Position numbers and translations under genes: made by a program. A DNA stretch of 64,000 bases from Martinezella rhizogenes (lineage in GTDB: Bacteria > Pseudomonadota > Alphaproteobacteria > Rhizobiales > Rhizobiaceae), in the NCBI RefSeq assembly GCF_007002745.1, contig NZ_SGNY01000002.1, forward strand, positions 806,001 to 870,000. The letters are read 5' to 3'. Positions 37,229-45,125 of the stretch are shown here, in pieces. Every line of letters starts with the position of its first letter. The stretch's first letter is position 1. The notes below the pieces were generated by a model. That model worked only from the letters and a program-made list of their open reading frames with translations, was not told where the DNA came from and did not search any database.

Positions 37229-37280
37229 GATTGTCTCCTTCGGAAAGGTACTTGGTCGGTGGCTGACAGGCCGGGAAATA

Positions 37281-37820
37281 TCAGGCTGGCAGACTTGCCG
37301 GACTTGCGGCGCAATATTGGGCGTTTTCGTAAAGCAGCGGCCGCGTCGTCTCGCTAACATCGGCCGAAACCACCTGCCCGATGAACACGGTATGCGTTCC
37401 ATAGGGCATAGCAGCCACCCGACGGCAGGCGATGGCCGCATGGGCGGTTGGCAAATAGAGGACGCCGTTTTCGTGGCGCTGCCAGTCACCATTGCCGAAG
37501 CGCTCCTCCGGCGAGACCTTGCCGCTGAACGCATCCGAAAGCGCGATCTGATCCTGGGTCAGCACATTGACGATGAAATCCGGCCGGCACAGCAGCAATT
37601 CATGCAGCAAGGTGCGATTGTTCAGACAAACCAGAAGAGAGGGCGGCTCCATCGAGACTGACGTGACGGCCGTTACGGTCATGCCATGATCACGCTGATC
37701 GCCGGAAGCACAGGCAGTGATAACCGTCACGGTTGCCGGAAAACGGCGCATCGTCGTGCGAAAAGTCTGGCCGACGCCTTCCGGTGCAAGGTTGCTCAGG
37801 CCGAACAGTGCTGATGTCAT
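37281..37820 (-). CDS. graD: Flavin reductase component of resorcinol hydroxylase
   Basis: 179 residues of the flavin-reductase-like split-barrel family, with TAVTSVSMEPPSLLVCLNNRT (~50-70) as the flavin loop. It supplies reduced FAD/FMN to GraA. It is the first gene of the operon; a GGGAGGATC site precedes ATG 37820, and a TTGACA-17-TAAATA promoter embedded in a palindrome lies 26-54 bases before it. Confidence 0.93.
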   Translation of the reverse strand: MTSALFGLSNLAPEGVGQTFRTTMRRFPATVTVITACASGDQRDHGMTVTAVTSVSMEPPSLLVCLNNRTLLHELLLCRPDFIVNVLTQDQIALSDAFSGKVSPEERFGNGDWQRHENGVLYLPTAHAAIACRRVAAMPYGTHTVFIGQVVSADVSETTRPLLYENAQYCAASPASLPA

Positions 37821-37845
37821 GAGATCCTCCCAAATCCTGCATTCT

Positions 37846-37881
37846 TATTTATTTGCGTTTGCAACATTTGTCAACGCAAAT
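37846..37881 (-). promoter_or_regulatory. graD promoter with overlapping palindromic operator
   Basis: On the minus strand TTGACA (37874-37869) and TAAATA (37851-37846) are 17 bases apart. Inverted arms ATTTGCGTT (37851-37859) and AACGCAAAT (37873-37881) bracket the promoter. The core 37853-37879 resembles the graK palindrome. Binding here would block RNA polymerase, fitting MarR-type repression. Confidence 0.65.
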
Positions 37882-38026
37882 GTTTTTTGTCATTTCAGAC
37901 GGCGAGGCAGCCGCGCATTCCCCGGTCTTCTGGAGCGAAGCTATTGAAACGGATGGATTGTGCCGGTACAGCCGATAGGCGCACATCAGCATCTGCGCAG
38001 ATGGTTCTCAAACGGGGATTTGCTTC

Positions 38027-38458
38027 GTGTCTTATCAGTTCACCGACTCGGTACCCTACCTGCTCAACTGGGTGGGCGTTCGGCTTGGCGAGCGTTTTTC
38101 GCTGAGACTGGCCTCCTATGACATCACTCTGCCGATGTATCGCGTGCTGGCGACACTGAGACAGCAGGAGAGCAAGACACTGACCGAGCTTTCGGACATG
38201 GTGTCGGTGGAGATTTCCACGCTATCCCGGCTGGTGGGGCTGATGGTCCGGCGCAACCTCGTCAGCCGCGAGCGGCCGGCCGACAATGCCCGCATCGTGC
38301 GCATCACGCTGACGACAAAAGGCAAGGAATTGGCCGACGAGCTGATGCCCATCGCCGCGATGTTCGAAAAAACCGCGATCGAAGGTCTCGATCCCAATGA
38401 GGTAAAGCTTTTCAAGAGCATCCTGCGGCATATCGGCCGCAATATTGCCGGCCTCTGA
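38027..38458 (+). CDS. graR: MarR-family regulator of the gamma-resorcylate genes
   Basis: 143-residue winged-helix protein: TLTELSDMVSVEISTLSRLVGLMVRRNLVSRERPADNAR spans the recognition helix and wing (~51-89), flanked by dimer helices. GTG 38027 with GGGGA eight bases upstream is the only start that preserves the N-terminus. It is divergent from graD with a 206-base shared control region. It probably represses graD-E and graK in the absence of the aromatic inducer. Confidence 0.9.
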   Translation: MSYQFTDSVPYLLNWVGVRLGERFSLRLASYDITLPMYRVLATLRQQESKTLTELSDMVSVEISTLSRLVGLMVRRNLVSRERPADNARIVRITLTTKGKELADELMPIAAMFEKTAIEGLDPNEVKLFKSILRHIGRNIAGL

Positions 38459-38557
38459 CACCGGCACCCCGCTCGCCTTGCGATCTTTACGTGCAATGTA
38501 CTTGCAATGACCGGTTCCTATCCCTGCGGAAATCCACCGCAGCTGAAAGGAATTCCC

Positions 38558-38947
38558 ATGTCCGACAGATCGTCACTTGCAGTCCCGGCAGCGATCATCC
38601 TCATCGCCGCCGTATCGGCCGTGCTCACCGCCTGCGCCTCGACGGTCATGAAAAGCTATATTGGCGCGCCTATTACCAGCGTGATGCTGGACTACGGACC
38701 GCCGGACAATATTTACAGCATGGGTCCCGGCCAGCAGGCTTACCAGTGGCGCAAGAACAAGACACAGGTCGTTGCCGGATCATCCAGCGGTGAAGTGCGG
38801 TCGACCCGGCATGGCGAACGTTACGAAGTGTCGGAAACGCCGGGTTATGTCGAACGCATCGATTGTTTCTATACATTCTACACCCGCAATTCCGGGAGCG
38901 AGTGGTATGTGACGAGCTTCCGGCAGCCTTCGCTTGAATGCGAATGA
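38558..38947 (+). CDS. Predicted lipoprotein of unknown function
   Basis: 129 residues from ATG 38558 (GAAAGGAA site). A hydrophobic signal ends in the lipobox L-T-A-Cys26, so it should be lipid-anchored in the envelope. The mature part includes MLDYGPPDNIYSMGPGQQAYQWRK, resembling small alphaproteobacterial lipoproteins with a BamE/SmpA-like start, and two later cysteines (DCFYTFY and LECE). No close functional family is recognised. Confidence 0.8.
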   Translation: MSDRSSLAVPAAIILIAAVSAVLTACASTVMKSYIGAPITSVMLDYGPPDNIYSMGPGQQAYQWRKNKTQVVAGSSSGEVRSTRHGERYEVSETPGYVERIDCFYTFYTRNSGSEWYVTSFRQPSLECE

Positions 38948-39008
38948 TCGTTTCGGGATTTCGTATCTCCCCCCGGCCCCGCCCGTTTCGCGCCATGCGC
39001 TGTTTTAC

Positions 39009-39033
39009 CGCCGCTTCCATGTTGAAAGCGGCG
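39009..39033 (+). terminator. Terminator after the lipoprotein gene
   Basis: CGCCGCTT/AAGCGGCG 8-bp stem with a 9-base loop, followed by ATATTCTTTT. It lies 62 bases after the stop. Confidence 0.65.
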
Positions 39034-39078
39034 ATATTCTTTTGAACTCTCCCTGGAATCTGTCATCGGATCGGCCGC

Positions 39079-39705
39079 TCAGAAACGATAGTTCAGGCCG
39101 GCCTTGATGACATGATCGGTCACATCGGTTTTTGACCGCCCGCTCGAGGTCGTCGTGGTGACATTTCCGGTGCTCACATAATTATATTCAAACTTGGCCG
39201 ACAGACCGCCACCAAAGCTCTGTTCCAGACCTGCTCCCAGCAGATAGCCCTGTTTCCAGCCATCGGGACCGTTAACGCCATTCGTATCCTTGAATTTCGT
39301 CGTGGTCAGGCCGGCGGTGCCGTAAACGAGCGTGCGGTCAAGCGCAACACCGGCCTTCAGCTTGGCCGCACCCCGGAAGCGCTCTCTCAACCGACCGTTC
39401 GGCACGCGTGCTTCGTTTCCAAGATAGGATCCTTCCAGTTCCGCGCCGACAACGCCGGAGCCGAACTGGAAGTTATAGCCGGCCTGTACGCCACCCGTCA
39501 GACCCCGGCCGCTGGCCAGCGGATTAAATTTGGGGGAGGCGATGCCGCCATGGGCACCGACATAAGCCCCGCCCCAGGAAAAGGCCGGCGGATTGGCATA
39601 GTCGAATTGCTGCGCATTATAGTTGGTAAGATCAGCCGAATAGGCACTGGTTGCGACCATGACGGCAGCCGTTACGGTGACAAGCGATTTTGCGATGAAC
39701 GACAT
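39079..39705 (-). CDS. Outer-membrane beta-barrel protein (Omp25/Omp31-like)
   Basis: 208 residues. A signal peptide ends at AYSA (~24); the mature protein alternates hydrophobic and polar residues as a small 8-strand barrel (GGAYVGAHGG, GGVQAGYNFQF, KAGLNYRF). The C-terminal Phe is the usual BAM recognition residue. It resembles the porin-like Omp25/31 surface proteins of Rhizobiales. The 266 bases upstream (39706-39971) are AT-rich with no gene and probably contain its promoter. Confidence 0.85.
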   Translation of the reverse strand: MSFIAKSLVTVTAAVMVATSAYSADLTNYNAQQFDYANPPAFSWGGAYVGAHGGIASPKFNPLASGRGLTGGVQAGYNFQFGSGVVGAELEGSYLGNEARVPNGRLRERFRGAAKLKAGVALDRTLVYGTAGLTTTKFKDTNGVNGPDGWKQGYLLGAGLEQSFGGGLSAKFEYNYVSTGNVTTTTSSGRSKTDVTDHVIKAGLNYRF

Positions 39706-39971
39706 TAAATGACTCCAGACGAAACCGATGCGCCATGCTCTGACGGCTGCAGGGTTTCCGTTCGCGTTGAAGAACCGGAAACCGGCTCCCGTTGATCTCC
39801 TGTGCGGATGGGCTCAGCAGATACGGTCATTTTCCCCACGAGAATTACGTCTGGATTGCATGAAACGAATTTATTGAAAAATAATCCAGTAATTTAATAT
39901 AGTTAAATGAAATTCCTTAACTAAATTGTAAGAAATTTCCCCATGCCGGCGCAGCCTGATGCCTGATATTT

Positions 39972-41408
39972 CTAGACAACGGTAACAGCCTTATCGCGCA
40001 AAATTATCGATCGAATTTCCAGCCGAACACCAAAGCCGGGATCAAGGTCGAGGAACGTAACCCGGCCGCGATGAAGCTCCGCCGCCTTCTGGACCAGGTT
40101 GAGACCCAGACCGGCACCGGAAGAGTTCGTATTGATGCGATGGAACGGTTCAAATACCTGCTCGCGTTCCGCAACGGGTATGCCCGGTCCCTCGTCACAG
40201 ACATCTATGGTTCCCGCTGCGCCAATCCGGATGACGATTGCGCCTTTGCCGCCACCATGATCGATGGCATTGCGAATGAGGTTGACGACCGCCATCTCGA
40301 TGATCGAGGTCTGGACCGTGAAGAGAGCCTTTCCTTCGCTGGGTTCGAAATCGAACTCATAACCGGCATCCATCGCAATCGGCGCAAGATCGGTCGCGAT
40401 GCGTTCGACGAGAACGTTCAGATCCTGCTCTTCGGCAGGCAGTTCCACCGCGCCCACCGCCTGCATTTCGAGAAGCTGGTGCGCGACGCGGGTGAGGCGG
40501 TCGATATCTGCCCGCAGCTGCCGACTCAGCTCGTCATCGGGGAGAAGATCGGCCCGGACGCGCGCAATCGCAATCGGCGTCCTCAGTTCATGGGCGGCAT
40601 CGGCCAAAAAGCGGTTGCGGCGATTATAGCCTTCGTCCAGTTTCGAGAGCGCAACATTGAAAGCATCCACCAGCGGAATGATTTCATTCGGCACCTTCGA
40701 ACGATCGATCCGCGCGGAGCGGTTTTCGAAATTGATCGATTGTGCCTCGGCTACCGTTTCCATGAGACCGCTCAGCGAACGGCCAACCGCACGGGGCGTC
40801 ACCAGCAATGTCGCAATACCCGTCAACAGCAGCATGGGCACGACGGCGACAAGGATGATGAAGCCCACGCCGGGCAGAACGGTCAGCCAGCGGATGGCAC
40901 CATCGGCATCCTTTTCGAGATCCAGTTGCACATTGATCCACAGACTGATGCCGTCATTCGGGAAACCTTTTTCCGTCCCGGCAATGAACTGCAGCCGCCC
41001 GGCCGGCGTATCGCGGTTTTCCATGGTGGCCCGGACTGTTTCCCCGGCCTCCAGACGCGCCCTTTCGATGCCCCGGGGAAACACCGCTTCCAGAGCAGGT
41101 GCCGGGACATCCCCATATTGCAGGACGATTTCGTCGGCGTCCCGCACGACAAACCAGAGATTGGGGTAGCGCTGCTTCAGCGCCTCCAGATCGGGTGTCG
41201 CCGACACCTGTGGCCGGCCCTGCCCATCCTTTGTCACGCTTTCCGCAATGATGCGCGCGGCCTCTTCATTGGCGCCTTCCAGCCGCGGATCGATGATCCA
41301 GATCCAGCCGACGAGGAGAATGACGAAAAGAACGAGAAAAAATGCCTGCAAGGCGAAAAGGCGCTTCATCAGCCCCCATCGCAGGGATCGGTTGCGCTCC
41401 GGTCTCAT
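39972..41408 (-). CDS. Sensor histidine kinase
   Basis: 478 residues: helices at ~14-38 and ~178-203 enclose a ~140-residue periplasmic sensor region. HAMP (~205-258), DAAHELRTPIA with phospho-acceptor His273, and the ATPase domain with NLIRNAIDHG and DEGPGIP follow. Its ATG overlaps the response-regulator stop by 4 bases. The stimulus is unknown. Confidence 0.93.
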   Translation of the reverse strand: MRPERNRSLRWGLMKRLFALQAFFLVLFVILLVGWIWIIDPRLEGANEEAARIIAESVTKDGQGRPQVSATPDLEALKQRYPNLWFVVRDADEIVLQYGDVPAPALEAVFPRGIERARLEAGETVRATMENRDTPAGRLQFIAGTEKGFPNDGISLWINVQLDLEKDADGAIRWLTVLPGVGFIILVAVVPMLLLTGIATLLVTPRAVGRSLSGLMETVAEAQSINFENRSARIDRSKVPNEIIPLVDAFNVALSKLDEGYNRRNRFLADAAHELRTPIAIARVRADLLPDDELSRQLRADIDRLTRVAHQLLEMQAVGAVELPAEEQDLNVLVERIATDLAPIAMDAGYEFDFEPSEGKALFTVQTSIIEMAVVNLIRNAIDHGGGKGAIVIRIGAAGTIDVCDEGPGIPVAEREQVFEPFHRINTNSSGAGLGLNLVQKAAELHRGRVTFLDLDPGFGVRLEIRSIILRDKAVTVV

Positions 41409-42079
41409 GTTTTTGCCCGGATGAGATAACCGATATTGCGCACGGCTCTTATCTCCACCGTCGCTTCCGCCTGCGCCAGCTTCTTACGGATGCGCGAGAT
41501 ATGCGCATCGAGCGCATTGGACTCGATCTCATCGTCAAGCGTATAAACCGCTTCGATCAGGCTCGACCGTGTCACGATGCGGTTCGGACGCCGCATCAGC
41601 GCTTCAAGGGCCAGATATTCCCGACGCCGCAGCTCGAGGACGGAACCCGCAACACTGACTTCATTGCTTTTCGGATCGATACTGAGATTTCCGAAGCTGG
41701 TATATTTGTCGGAAATCGAAGGGCCGCGCCTGTGAAGGGCCCTTAGGCGGGCAAGCAATTCCTCGATTGCGAAAGGCTTGGCGAGATAGTCATCCGCCCC
41801 CGCATCCAGCCCATCAACCCGGTGATCGACGCTTCCAAGCGCCGTCAGAACCAATATCGGTACGGAATGTTTCCGGCGGCGAAGCGAGGATACGAGGCTC
41901 AGTCCCTCGCCATCAGGCAGGCGGCGATCCAGAACCAGCACATCGTAGGAGCCATCCCGCGCAAGGGCATCGGCATCGCTGATGGTGCTGACATGGTCGG
42001 CAAGCACATCACGCCGGCGCAGGGCCTCGAGCAGCGCACGCGCCATTTCGGGTTCATCCTCAAGAAGCAGGATTCGCAA
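41405..42079 (-). CDS. OmpR-family response regulator
   Basis: 224 residues: receiver domain (acidic pocket LLEDE, phospho-acceptor Asp51 in VLVLDRRLPDG, Lys in LAKPF) and a C-terminal winged helix (LRRREYLALEALMRR, ESNALDAHISRIRKKL). It is co-transcribed with the kinase that follows. The 197-base upstream gap 42080-42276 shows no gene. Its targets are not evident; the outer-membrane protein gene downstream is on the same strand but separated. Confidence 0.93.
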   Translation of the reverse strand: MRILLLEDEPEMARALLEALRRRDVLADHVSTISDADALARDGSYDVLVLDRRLPDGEGLSLVSSLRRRKHSVPILVLTALGSVDHRVDGLDAGADDYLAKPFAIEELLARLRALHRRGPSISDKYTSFGNLSIDPKSNEVSVAGSVLELRRREYLALEALMRRPNRIVTRSSLIEAVYTLDDEIESNALDAHISRIRKKLAQAEATVEIRAVRNIGYLIRAKT

Positions 42080-42276
42080 TGACTTTCCCCCAAAGACGAA
42101 CTCTTGCCATCCTCACCACTGTTCGGTGAAGGTTGCAGGTAGATTGCAGGCGGGCCGGCCCTTCTTCTTGTAGCACCGCAACCAACATAATCCGACTGGC
42201 ATCGCAGGTGTTTTGGCGACTCCACTTATTGCTGTCCCGTGTGTCGTCCGGGCATGTTGTGATCAGCAAACAGTCG

Positions 42277-42915
42277 TCAGGCCTTGGGGTTTGGCCTGTA
42301 TCCGTGTCTCGCATAAAAGCGGTCAAGCTCGCGCTGCTGCGGCACCTCGCCGGTATAGATCGCGATATAGTCCGCAATCCTTCCCATCCGCACCGCCACA
42401 TCTTCCTCGACCTGCATGGAAATGTAACCGATCTGCACGAGATAAGTGGTGCGGGCGCGCACGTCTGCCGTATTTTCAGGGTGGCCGAAACGCATGAACA
42501 TGCGCGAAAGCGCCTCCATTCTCACCTGGTCGGCTTTGCGAAGCTCGGCAAGAATATCATCGGACTGCAGCGCCCAACTGCGAACCGCGAATTCGAATTT
42601 GCTGTCAAAAAGCGAGGAATCCAGCCAGCAATCGAAAACATTCAGCATCGCCTCGGCCAGGGTTTCCGCATAGGCCTCCGATTGCCTGAGGATACTTCCC
42701 GTGTTCTTCTCGCGCCAGCGGGATAACAGCGCCGCCAGCAATTCCTCCCGGTCCTTGAAGAACCAGTAGAAGCTGGTGCGCGAGAGATTGAGCTTTTTCG
42801 CCAGAGGCAGGATCTTGACGGAATCCACCCCGGATTCCAGCAGCGCCTCGTAGGCAGCCTCAAGCCAGCCCTCCTGCGATCCACGCCAACCGGTTTCATT
42901 CAATGTCGCTTCCAT
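42277..42915 (-). CDS. TetR-family transcriptional regulator
   Basis: 212 residues from ATG 42915; the frame stays open to 42945. The N-terminal helix-turn-helix (LPLAKKLNLSRTSFYWFFKDREELL, ~37-61) is followed by a helical ligand domain. No good ribosome site is seen at either start. It is divergent from the flavin oxidoreductase gene at 43058, whose 142-base control region carries a 14-bp palindrome, so it is probably its repressor. Confidence 0.87.
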   Translation of the reverse strand: MEATLNETGWRGSQEGWLEAAYEALLESGVDSVKILPLAKKLNLSRTSFYWFFKDREELLAALLSRWREKNTGSILRQSEAYAETLAEAMLNVFDCWLDSSLFDSKFEFAVRSWALQSDDILAELRKADQVRMEALSRMFMRFGHPENTADVRARTTYLVQIGYISMQVEEDVAVRMGRIADYIAIYTGEVPQQRELDRFYARHGYRPNPKA

Positions 42916-42979
42916 GACAATTGCGTAGCAAATCAGTCCCTGCACGACAAGGCAAAGCGTACACTCTTGTCGAACTCAC

Positions 42980-42993
42980 AAACACCAGTGTTT
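42980..42993. promoter_or_regulatory. Candidate TetR operator
   Basis: AAACAC-CA-GTGTTT palindrome in the TetR/oxidoreductase intergenic region, six bases upstream of a TTGACA (43000-43005) for the rightward gene. The matching -10 is weak (TTAGCC at 17 bases). Confidence 0.45.
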
Positions 42994-43057
42994 TCTTAAT
43001 TGACACATATGTACATTTTCTCTTAGCCTTGTGTCATAACCGTTTTGGAGCAGGCAC

Positions 43058-45094
43058 ATGTCGAACGATCCCCTTCTTCAGCCCTATCAGCTCAAGCATC
43101 TGACGCTGCGCAACCGCATCATCGTCACCTCCCACGAACCCGCCTACCCCGAAGACGGCATGCCGAAAGGGCGCTACCGCGCCTATACAGTCGAGCGGGC
43201 CAGGGGCGGCGTGGCGCTGACGATGACGGCGGGCTCTGCCGCCGTATCGAAAGACAGCCCGCCTGTTTTCAACAATCTCTTGGCCTACAAGGATGAAATC
43301 GTTCCGTGGATCCGGGAAATGACCGACGCCGTGCATGAGGCCGGTTCGGCGATCATGATCCAGCTGACGCATCTTGGCCGCCGCACCCGCTGGGACAAGG
43401 GCGACTGGCTGCCGGTCCTCGCGCCATCGCATCAGCGGGAAGCAGCGCACCGCGCCTTTCCGAAGAAGATCGAGGACTGGGATATCGAGCGCATCATCAA
43501 GGATTTCGCCGACGCTGCCGAACGAATGAAGGCGGGCGGCATGGATGGCGTGGAACTGGAAGCCTATGGCCACCTCATCGACCAGTTCGTCTCACCCCTG
43601 ACCAACGAGCTTGAAGGCCCCTATGGCGGCTCGCTTGAAAACCGCATGCGCTTCTGTCTCGACGTCTTCAGGGCGATACGCCAACGCGTCGGCGACGATT
43701 TCATCCTCGGGGTTCGTTACACCGCCGATGAATGTCTTGAGAACGGCACCGGCAAGGCGGAAGGCATCGAAATCTCCAGACGGCTAAAGGAGAGCGGCCT
43801 GATCGACTATCTCAACGTCATCAGGGGGCATATCGACACCGATCCCGGCCTGACCGACGTCATCCCCATTCAGGGCATGGCCAGCGCGCCGCATCTTGAT
43901 TTCGCAGGCGAAATCCGCGCGGCGACCAGCTTCCCCATCTTCCATGCCGCCAAGATCCAGGATGTCGCCACCGCCCGGCATGCGATTGCCGCCGGCAAGG
44001 TCGACATGGTCGGCATGACCCGCGCCCACATGACCGATCCGCATATCGTCCGCAAGATTATGGAAAAGCGGGAGGAGGACATCCGCCCCTGTGTCGGCGC
44101 CAATTATTGTCTTGATCGCATCTATCAGGGCGGCCTCGCCTTCTGCATTCACAATGCGGCAACCGGCCGCGAGGAAACCATGCCGCATGAAATCACCCGG
44201 GCTGAGAAAAGCCTGAAGGTGGTGATTGTCGGCGCTGGCCCGGCAGGCCTTGAAGCCGCAAGGGTCTGCGCCGAGCGCGGCCACGCGGTCGTGGTCTTCG
44301 AAGCCGCAAGCGACCCCGGCGGCCAGATCCGCCTGACCGCACAGAGCGAACGCCGCCGCGAAATGATCGGCATCATCGACTGGCGCATGAGCCAGTGCGA
44401 GAAGCTCGGCGTCATCTTCCATTTCAACAGCTGGGCGGAGGCGGATACGGTTGTCGCCGAAAAACCCGACGTGGTGATTATCGCTACCGGCGGACTGCCG
44501 CATACCGAGGTGCTTTCGAAGGGCAACGAGCTGGTCGTCTCCGCATGGGATATCATTTCCGGCGACGTCAAGCCGGGCACCAATGTTCTCGTCTATGACG
44601 ATGCAGGCGACCACACCGGGCTTCAGGCCGCCGAATTCATCGCCAAGGCGGGCGGCAAGGTCGAGATCATGACGCCGGATCGCTCTTTCGCCCCGGAAGT
44701 CATGGCCATGAATCTCGTGCCCTATATGCGTTCGCTGCAGAAATACGACACGACATTCACCGTCACCTACCGGCTGGAGGCGGCGGAAAGAAGCGGCAAC
44801 CAGATCATCGCCCATGTCGGCAGCGATTATGGCGGCGTTTCGAAACAGCGCGTTGTCGACCAGATCGTCGTCAATCACGGCACAATCCCGCTGGACGAGC
44901 TTTATTTCGAGCTCAAGCCCGGCTCAAAGAACCTCGGCGAAATATCCTATGACGCGCTGATTGCGGGCGCGGCCCAGACCGTCGAGCGCAGTCCTGCCGG
45001 CGCTTACCGGCTGTTCCGGATTGGTGATGCAGTCGCAGCGCGCAACACCCATGCGGCAATCTATGACGCGCTGCGCCTCGCAAAGGACCTCTGA
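43058..45094 (+). CDS. NADH:flavin oxidoreductase, TMADH/2,4-dienoyl-CoA-reductase type; possible N-methyl amino acid demethylase
   Basis: 678 residues: an Old-Yellow-Enzyme TIM barrel (1-~370; GGMDGVELEAYGHLIDQF at ~165-182), an Fe-S segment, then FAD and NAD domains (VVIVGAGPAGLEAARV, ~388). The Fe-S segment has Cys345, Cys351 and Cys363 but Ala348, where trimethylamine dehydrogenase and FadH have the second cluster Cys. I recall the same change in dimethylglycine- and N-methylproline-demethylase relatives, making oxidative demethylation of an N-methylated compound the best guess. The substrate is unproven. It is divergent from a TetR regulator; a (GA)n tract follows the stop. Confidence 0.8.
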   Translation: MSNDPLLQPYQLKHLTLRNRIIVTSHEPAYPEDGMPKGRYRAYTVERARGGVALTMTAGSAAVSKDSPPVFNNLLAYKDEIVPWIREMTDAVHEAGSAIMIQLTHLGRRTRWDKGDWLPVLAPSHQREAAHRAFPKKIEDWDIERIIKDFADAAERMKAGGMDGVELEAYGHLIDQFVSPLTNELEGPYGGSLENRMRFCLDVFRAIRQRVGDDFILGVRYTADECLENGTGKAEGIEISRRLKESGLIDYLNVIRGHIDTDPGLTDVIPIQGMASAPHLDFAGEIRAATSFPIFHAAKIQDVATARHAIAAGKVDMVGMTRAHMTDPHIVRKIMEKREEDIRPCVGANYCLDRIYQGGLAFCIHNAATGREETMPHEITRAEKSLKVVIVGAGPAGLEAARVCAERGHAVVVFEAASDPGGQIRLTAQSERRREMIGIIDWRMSQCEKLGVIFHFNSWAEADTVVAEKPDVVIIATGGLPHTEVLSKGNELVVSAWDIISGDVKPGTNVLVYDDAGDHTGLQAAEFIAKAGGKVEIMTPDRSFAPEVMAMNLVPYMRSLQKYDTTFTVTYRLEAAERSGNQIIAHVGSDYGGVSKQRVVDQIVVNHGTIPLDELYFELKPGSKNLGEISYDALIAGAAQTVERSPAGAYRLFRIGDAVAARNTHAAIYDALRLAKDL

Positions 45095-45125
45095 GAGAGA
45101 GAGAGCTGCCCGGTGGCAGCCTCCT

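Noticed and set aside
45091..45105. GA dinucleotide run after the flavin oxidoreductase gene
   Set aside because: Short simple repeat of a few units; no evidence of phase variation since it lies after the stop codon.
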